Source: Akebia trifoliata
Lineage: Eukaryota; Streptophyta; Magnoliopsida; Ranunculales; Lardizabalaceae
Direction: 5' to 3'
Assembly: GCA_017979445.1 (NCBI GenBank)
Contig: CM030714.1
Location: forward strand, 20,021,624 to 20,085,623
Length of the DNA stretch: 64,000 bases
The notes below the pieces were generated by a model that was not told the origin of the DNA, ran no database searches, and saw nothing but the letters and a program-made list of their open reading frames with translations. Within the stretch, counting starts at the first letter, position 1, and each line of letters opens with the position of its first letter. Shown here piece after piece: positions 58,725 to 64,000 of the stretch. Made by a program: the position numbers and the translations under genes.

Positions 58725-59290
58725 TGTTTTTGACGCGGAGTCAGCATCAATACGGAGTTGGCATCAGCACGGGACTGGATTGTGTATTTTTGTAAATAAT
58801 TACATCAGCATGGAGATGGCATCAACATAGAGTTGGCATCGACAAGGAGCTGGCATCGACACAAAGTTGGCATCAGTGTGAAATTGGGTGATGTACTTTT
58901 AAAAATAATTGCATCAACACGGAGCCGGCATCAACATGGAGTTGGCATAAGCGCGGAGCTGGGTGGTGTACTTTTGAAAATAATTACATTAGTCAGTATC
59001 AAAACGAAGCTAGTATCAACACGGATTTGGCATCAACGCGAAGTTGGTATCAACATGGAGTTGGCATCAGTATGGAGTTAGCATCGACACGGAGTCGATA
59101 GAACATTTTGAAAAAAGAATTACGTCAGCACGGAGCTGGCATTGACACAGAGTCGGTAAAATATTTTGAAAAAAGAATTACATCAGTATAGAGTTGGCAT
59201 CGACACGGAGTTGGTAAAATATTTTTGAAAAAGAGAGTTACATCAACATGGAGCTGGCATCAACACGGGGTCGGTAAAACATTTTGAAAA
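58725..59290 (-). repeat. 17-bp minisatellite in the F leader
   Basis: More than twenty units of GGCATCAACACGGAGTT with variants, grouped in blocks separated by TTTTGAAAA...TTACATCA-like spacers, which gives a second period of about 60-90 bp. Lies just upstream of the F gag in element orientation. Confidence 0.92.
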
Positions 59291-59392
59291 AGTCGATTCC
59301 TGAAATAAATCGAGTTTAGAAATATCTTTTATGGTAACCTCCAATTCAGTTATTTAAAATCAAGATTGGCCAGTCAGATCCCTAGGGAAGAA

Positions 59393-59498
59393 GTGGCGCA
59401 CAGAGCACTCTTAAATCATCTCATTTTTTTGAATAGACGTAGTCTATTCCCCTCGTATCGACAGGGTAAGATCATTCTTAGGCACTGACTTTGATCAA
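59393..59498 (-). promoter_or_regulatory. Conserved leader block with hairpin (element F copy)
   Basis: Minus-strand counterpart of 50901-51024. The stem-loop GAATAGAC-GTA-GTCTATTC at 59431-59449 is perfect (8-bp stem, 3-nt loop). The outer ends, TTGATCAAA and GTGCGCCAC-like CTGTGCGCCAC, are also kept. Confidence 0.7.
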
Positions 59499-59617
59499 GA
59501 ATTGCAATTGTTGCATTTAAAATTTATTTTATTTTATTTTTTTATTTTTTTTGAAAATATATTTTATCGAAAAATGAATGAATTCATTTGAGTTGTTCGA
59601 TCGGTTGTCGATTTTGT

Positions 59618-59890
59618 TGGATCACATATGGATCTGGGACATGGTTTGAAATCAAATATAATTCGTGGACCCAATTCGAAATGGATATGGGTCATGGACC
59701 CATATTGAAGTGGATATGGGTCTTGGTCTCGATTTGAATGGATACGGGTTGTGGACTCAGTTTGGGTGGATATGGGTCGTGGACCCGATTTGAGTAGATA
59801 CGGGTCATGGACCCGATTTGGACGGATACGGGCCGTGGACTCGATTTGAGTAGATACAGGTTGTGGACCCGGATCGAAACAGATATGGGT
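59618..59890 (-). repeat. 28-30 bp tandem array in the F leader
   Basis: About nine units of GATACGGGTCGTGGACCCGA plus TTTGAGTG, containing the self-complementary GGGTC.TGGACCC. Confidence 0.92.
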
Positions 59891-61059
59891 GGGCCTACAA
59901 GATCGGTTTGATTTTGAGAAATTTCACCCTTTTTTTTTTTGAAATAGTTGGCTTGAGTCCTAAGTGCGCTTTATTGCACTTGACCTTGGGTGTCGAGGCC
60001 AGCTTGATTGGCCATATAACCCCTCGTGGTCATAAAAGTGCAATGGGCCTGCTTGGGGCCCAAAATCTTAAGCTATTTTGATTCGGCTCATCAACGAGTA
60101 ATTTGTTTTTTTTAAACATTGATTAACAAAATCCCTTTCACTTAGTTTTTCCAAAATTTGGGATTTTTCTAAAAGGTGTCATTAATGGTTGAGCAATGGT
60201 AGGGGGTTCCATAAAAAATGGACTGTACTCATTTTGTTGGCCTGGATTCATATTGGTCCGTATTCGAAACACGGATGGAACTATCACTGTCTCATCCGTG
60301 CTTTGAATATAGTTAAAATGTCCACTATGTCATTCGTGTTTTTAGAGTGGACAAGACATGCATTATTCATCCGTGTTTCTAGAATGGATGAGACGTGTTG
60401 TTTCATAGAAGCTGGTTCCTTGGTCCATATTGTGAATGTCCCTTACTTAGTTGCTATTTTGATCACTCACTCACTATTTTTTTTTTTGAACATGATGCAA
60501 TGCACCCATTCCTCCCCTTTAATAATTAATTAGCACCCTATGCCTTTTTTTACAAATGTGCCTCCTTAGGCTACAATTTGGGCTTCGAGGCCCGACAACA
60601 ACTTTAAGCAAACATAACTTTGTTTGGGGGTCGATACAAACTTGAGAACATGTGTCCTAGCTCATCTACTCGGGAACATGTATGCAGCTAATAGGTGGGT
60701 TTATGGTTACCCCATCTTCAAACCACGATGCATACTGGGGTATACACATCGTTGGTTGGTGATCGGGCTTGATGTGTTCATCCCCGACACTTGAACTAAC
60801 GATCTCAAGCCGTAGAATTACTAGGCATCGGGGTTAAATATATTGCGGGTGGGGTGGCTTGTGCAATGGGCTATGCTTGCAAGTGCACGTGCATTGTTTC
60901 ACTTCATTTTTCTTTTGACCCCCTTACAAGTATGTAACATAGAACAAGAATGTAAATAAATATTACAACATAAATATGTGGAAAAAATAAAAACACAAGC
61001 AACAACCAATAAATCAATGTTAGCAAATAAAAATCTAATTTTTTTTTTAAATGACAGAG
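59891..61059 (-). other. Distal leader of element F
   Basis: No gene. 60250-60400 has three loose copies of ATCCGTGTTT..GAATGGA. ORFs at 59863-60081 and 60189-60533 show no family pattern. Confidence 0.5.
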
Positions 61060-61088
61060 TTATCATGAGGGATGAATACCAAGAATAA

Positions 61089-61715
61089 TGGAGATCGAGG
61101 TGTTGACCAAATAACTCGAGTATCTGTTTCCAAATATTCTCAAGAACCATTTCAAGGAATTGGCGGTCCAATGACTAGGGCAAGGACAAAGAGGATGGAA
61201 GAGGCATTACAAGACTTAATCATAAAAGTATAGTACAAAGAGGCTGCACTAGAAGATTTTAAGTCTACATTTGAAGATATCAAAGCTTAACCAAGGATGA
61301 TCAACTATCTTTTTATGCAAGGGATCATTTTGGAAGATCAAGTTGGATGTAAGGGTTAATCGAAAATTTTATGTTCTAATTGTCCTTAGTTTTAAGTCTT
61401 TCAGTTTCTAAGGACTAATTAGGCCCAATTCTCATCTAATTTGCCTCTAAAAACAGCCCACATGTTATAGTTTAGACACAATTTTATTTCTATGATTTTG
61501 AAGTTTTTTTTCAAGAAGTTTATGTTTTACCTTCATGAGTTCTTGTTTGAATTCTTGAATGAGTGCATGAATCTACGACTTATAAAGGGAATGATCAACC
61601 TTTGTGACATCTCAAGATTGGGATTTTAAGGACTTAGTTTCCTTGGGATTCTAATCCAATCATCTTCAATTGGTTCCTAAGCAATTTAGAATGTTCAAGC
61701 CTTTGAGTTTCATGG
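61089..61715 (+). repeat. LTR-like copy 1 of element G
   Basis: TGGAGATCGAGGTG to GAGTTTCATGG; matches 62881-63505 closely. Confidence 0.82.
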
Positions 61716-62876
61716 TGACTTTTATAGGCATGAGGGATTTCTATTCAAGAAAGATAAATTATGTGTATCTATCTGTTATGTTTGTTAGTTGCTTGTTAAG
61801 GAAAGTCATGGGGGAGGTTTAATGGGTCACTTTGGTGTCCGAAAAACTTTAGATATATTACGTGAGTATTTTTATTGGCTTCATATGAAGCATGATGTGC
61901 AATCTGTTTGTGACAAGTGCATTACATGTAGGCAAGTAAAGTTTAAAGTTATACCGCATGGCTTGTATACCCATTTGCCTGTACCTAATCAGCCTTAGAT
62001 TGATATATCTATGGATTTTATTTTAGGATTACCAAGGACTCAAAGTGGTAATGATAGCATATTTGTTGTTGTTGATAGGTTTAATAAAATGACCCATTTT
62101 AATCCATGTTCTAAAACCAACGACGCAACACATATTGCTGATTTGTTTTTTAAGGAAGTGGTTCGATTGCATGGGTTGCCTAAGACAATTGTTAGTGATA
62201 AAGATGTTAAGTTCCTAAGTTTTTTTTAGCGTACGTTATGGAATAAATTAAAAACTAAACTTTTATTTTCTACTATTGCGCATCCTCAAGTGGATGATCA
62301 AACTGAAGTAGTTAATAGGACACTCACTACTTTGTTGTGTGCTATCATTCAAAAAAAAATTAAAATAATGGGAGAAGTGTTTACCGCATATTGAGTTTGC
62401 ATATAATAGGACTATTCATTCTACTACTTCATTTTCTCCTTTTGAAATTGTTTATGATTTTAATCCTTTCACACCTGTGGATATTTTACCTTTGCCTACT
62501 AATGAATACGGTAATCTTGATGGTAAGAAAAAAGTAAATTTTGTGAAACATTTACATGCCAGAGTTCGGACAAACATTGACAGGAAAAATGAGCAATTTA
62601 CTAAGCAAGCCAATAAGGGACGTTTGAAAGCTATCTTACAACCTGGAGATTGGGTTTGGGTGCACCTACATATGGAGAGGTTCCCTACACAAAGGAAATC
62701 AAAATTGCAGCCTAGGGGAGATGGTCCATTTCAAGTTTTGGAACAAATCAATGACAACGTCTACAAACTAGATTTGCCAAGCGACTATGGTAATGTTAGT
62801 GCAATTTTTAATGTTGTTGATTTAACTTGGTTTGATGTAGGTGATTCGAGGATGAATCTTTTTGAAGAGGGGGAGA
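61716..62876 (+). pseudogene. Integrase and pol C-terminus of element G
   Basis: Integrase zinc-binding part (HFGVRKTLDIL, then CDKCITCRQVK, the CxxC pair) is followed by the core: [12 protein letters not shown] (Asp), [18 protein letters not shown] (Asp) and [15 protein letters not shown] (Glu), then, after stops, the C-terminal part with KGRLKAILQPGDWVWVH, RGDGPFQVLE and YKLDLPSDYG. Stops at 61996-61998 and 62227-62229 and frame breaks near 62370-62480 disable it. The last ORF (62477-63151) runs across the polypurine tract into the LTR. No chromodomain is evident. Confidence 0.88.
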
Positions 62877-62877
62877 A
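62863..62877 (+). promoter_or_regulatory. Polypurine tract of element G
   Basis: GAAGAGGGGGAGAA lies a few bases before LTR copy 2 (starting TGGAGATCG at 62881) and overlaps the pol reading frame (translated FEEGENN). Confidence 0.75.
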
Positions 62878-62880
62878 TAA

Positions 62881-63505
62881 TGGAGATCGAGGTGATGACC
62901 AAATAACTCGAGTAGCTATTTCCAAATATTATCAAGAACCATTCCAAGGAATTGGTGGTCCAATAACTAGGACAAGGACAAAGAAGATAGAAGAGGCATT
63001 ACAAGGCTTAATCATGAAAGTACAGTACAAAGAGACTGCACTAAAAGATTTTAAGTTTACATTTGAAGATATCAAAGCTTCACCAAGGATGATCAACTAT
63101 CTTTTTATGCAAGGGATCATTTTGGAAGATCAAGGTGGATGCAAGGGTTAATCGAAAATTTTATGTTCTAATTGTCCTTTATTTTAAGTCTTTTAGTTTC
63201 TAAGCACTAATTAGGCCCAATCCTCTATAATTCGCCTATAAAAATAGCCCACATGTTATATTTTAGACACAATTTTATTTCTATGATTTTGAAGTTTTTT
63301 TCAAGAAGTTTATGTTTTGCCTTCATTAGTTCTTGTTTGAATTCTTGAACGAGTGCAGGAATTTACGACTTATCAAGAGAGTGATCAACTTTTGTGGCAT
63401 CTCAAGATTGGTGTTTTAAGGACTTAGTTTCCTTGGGGTTCTAATCCAATCATCTTCAATTGGTTCCTAAGCAGTTTAGAATGTTCAAGCCTTCGAGTTT
63501 CATGG
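62881..63505 (+). repeat. LTR-like copy 2 (3' LTR) of element G
   Basis: The first 270 bp encode the pol C-terminus in frame (GPITRTRTKKIEEALQGLI to a TAA at 63149-63151). In copy 1 the same reading frame has acquired stops. Confidence 0.82.
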
Positions 63506-63546
63506 GTTCTTAAAAGAGAACATCTAGAGGGATCATATCACCTGGC

Positions 63547-63565
63547 ATCCCCAGTGGAGTCGCCA
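63547..63565 (-). promoter_or_regulatory. Primer-binding site of element F
   Basis: Minus strand reads TGGCGACTCCACTGGGGAT, two bases inside the LTR end at 63568. It fixes the orientation and 5' end of the Tat/Ogre-type element on this strand. Confidence 0.85.
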
Positions 63566-63567
63566 GC

Positions 63568-64000
63568 TGTAGATACGTGATCCTAGATTACGAGTACCAT
63601 ATTTACTAAGGTTTGGAGTCACCACCATTCATATTGTAAGTGGGTGTGAATGGTCACCCAGAATGTACATTTTTTTCAAAATAGTACCATTTTTGGTGTT
63701 TAGTAACTCGATGGATAAGATACCGATGTAACCTTGAGATCGGGGTAAGCGGCTCGATTAGAGAAAGGGGAAGGTGTTAAACACCATTTTCTCCCTACCA
63801 AGTGGTGGTAACCTCAACTCAACTCAATCATTTTAAATGAAAAATAAAGTGTCACATGTCGATAATTTATATCTTAAGTATGGATTTTATTTTTGACTTA
63901 ATTATAGGATCATCCCATGGAAGGAGATGATCCTTATAAATCTTTTTGCCTTGGACATAACCTCTATTTGAAAAGTATTGGCTAAGGTCATGGATCCATT
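63568..64000 (-). repeat. 5' LTR of element F, partial (runs off the window)
   Basis: On the minus strand it ends in CACGTATCTACA. It shares landmarks with the end of the E LTR, such as GGTGTTTAACACCTTCCCC (E: GGTGCCTAACACCTTCC) and GGTGACTCCAAACC (E: GACTCCCAAACC). The rest lies beyond position 64000. Attribution to F rather than to a further element is by orientation and family type. Confidence 0.7.

Larger units (their letters stand above)
61060..63505 (+). mobile_element. Element G: internally deleted Ty3/gypsy fragment
   Basis: Two LTR-like copies (61089-61715 and 62881-63505) flank an integrase-to-C-terminus fragment. Primer site, gag, protease, RT and RNase H are missing: the first LTR copy passes directly into the start of integrase. 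Sequence just left of the first copy (GGGATGAATACCAAGAATAA) resembles the pre-LTR internal sequence (AGGATGAATC...GAGAATAA), so the first copy looks like a 3' LTR rather than a clean 5' LTR. No target duplication found. Confidence 0.75.

Noticed and set aside
61084..61088. Target duplication for element G
   Set aside because: AATAA on the left does not match TGGGT after 63502, so the element's real ends remain unknown.

Overview
This window looks like repeat-dominated chromosomal DNA from a flowering plant with a large genome. It is AT-rich, almost every recognisable sequence belongs to plant-type LTR retrotransposons or small DNA transposons, and the only host-type coding sequence is the broken 3' half of a plant 3-ketoacyl-CoA synthase gene. 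I see no intact host gene, no rRNA or tRNA gene and no CRISPR-like array. The species cannot be named from the sequence.

Layout. 1-2270 and 26286-27454 are the 3' part of a decayed Ty1/copia element (C): integrase tail, reverse transcriptase, RNase H and 3' LTR. Into its 3' untranslated region a minus-strand element (B, 2276-26285, target duplication TAACC) was inserted. B has about 3.07 kb LTRs and only a gag remnant inside. B's gag is split by a related plus-strand element (A, 6778-16772, target duplication CGTAG) with 3.4-3.5 kb LTRs, a tRNA-Met-type primer site, one gag-like ORF with two zinc knuckles, a polypurine tract and no pol. B's 5' LTR is split by a solo LTR of its own family (19488-22663, target duplication TTAAC), and the neighbouring 1.8 kb was then duplicated in tandem, apparently by unequal crossing-over. 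The first 26 kb is therefore a four-layer nest.

27455-34100 has no genes. It holds an LTR-like remnant, a 1.8 kb hAT-like element with an 8-bp target duplication, a dispersed 0.3 kb repeat, a small MITE and a SINE-like unit. 34101-40431 is a second decayed Ty1/copia element (D), inserted directly against the surviving 3' half of the ketoacyl-CoA synthase gene (40432-41347).

42600-64000 is built on an old minus-strand Ty3/gypsy element of the Tat/Ogre type (F): G-patch, protease and gag remnants, a long repeat-rich leader, a primer site and a partial 5' LTR at the right edge. F's gag is split by a 12.1 kb plus-strand element of similar type (E, 45479-57602, target duplication ACTAC). E has 1.74-1.78 kb LTRs, decayed gag, almost no pol, a hAT-like MITE in its leader and a 33-37 bp tandem array before its 3' LTR. 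F's leader also contains an integrase-bearing fragment of another Ty3/gypsy family (G, about 61060-63505).

Nothing here forms an operon or pathway; the logic is insertional. The most notable observations are the gag-only giant-LTR family (A/B), the LTR-LTR crossover that created a chimeric tandem duplication, and a hairpin-containing leader block shared by E and F. All coordinates were read by eye. Percent identities were not computed.
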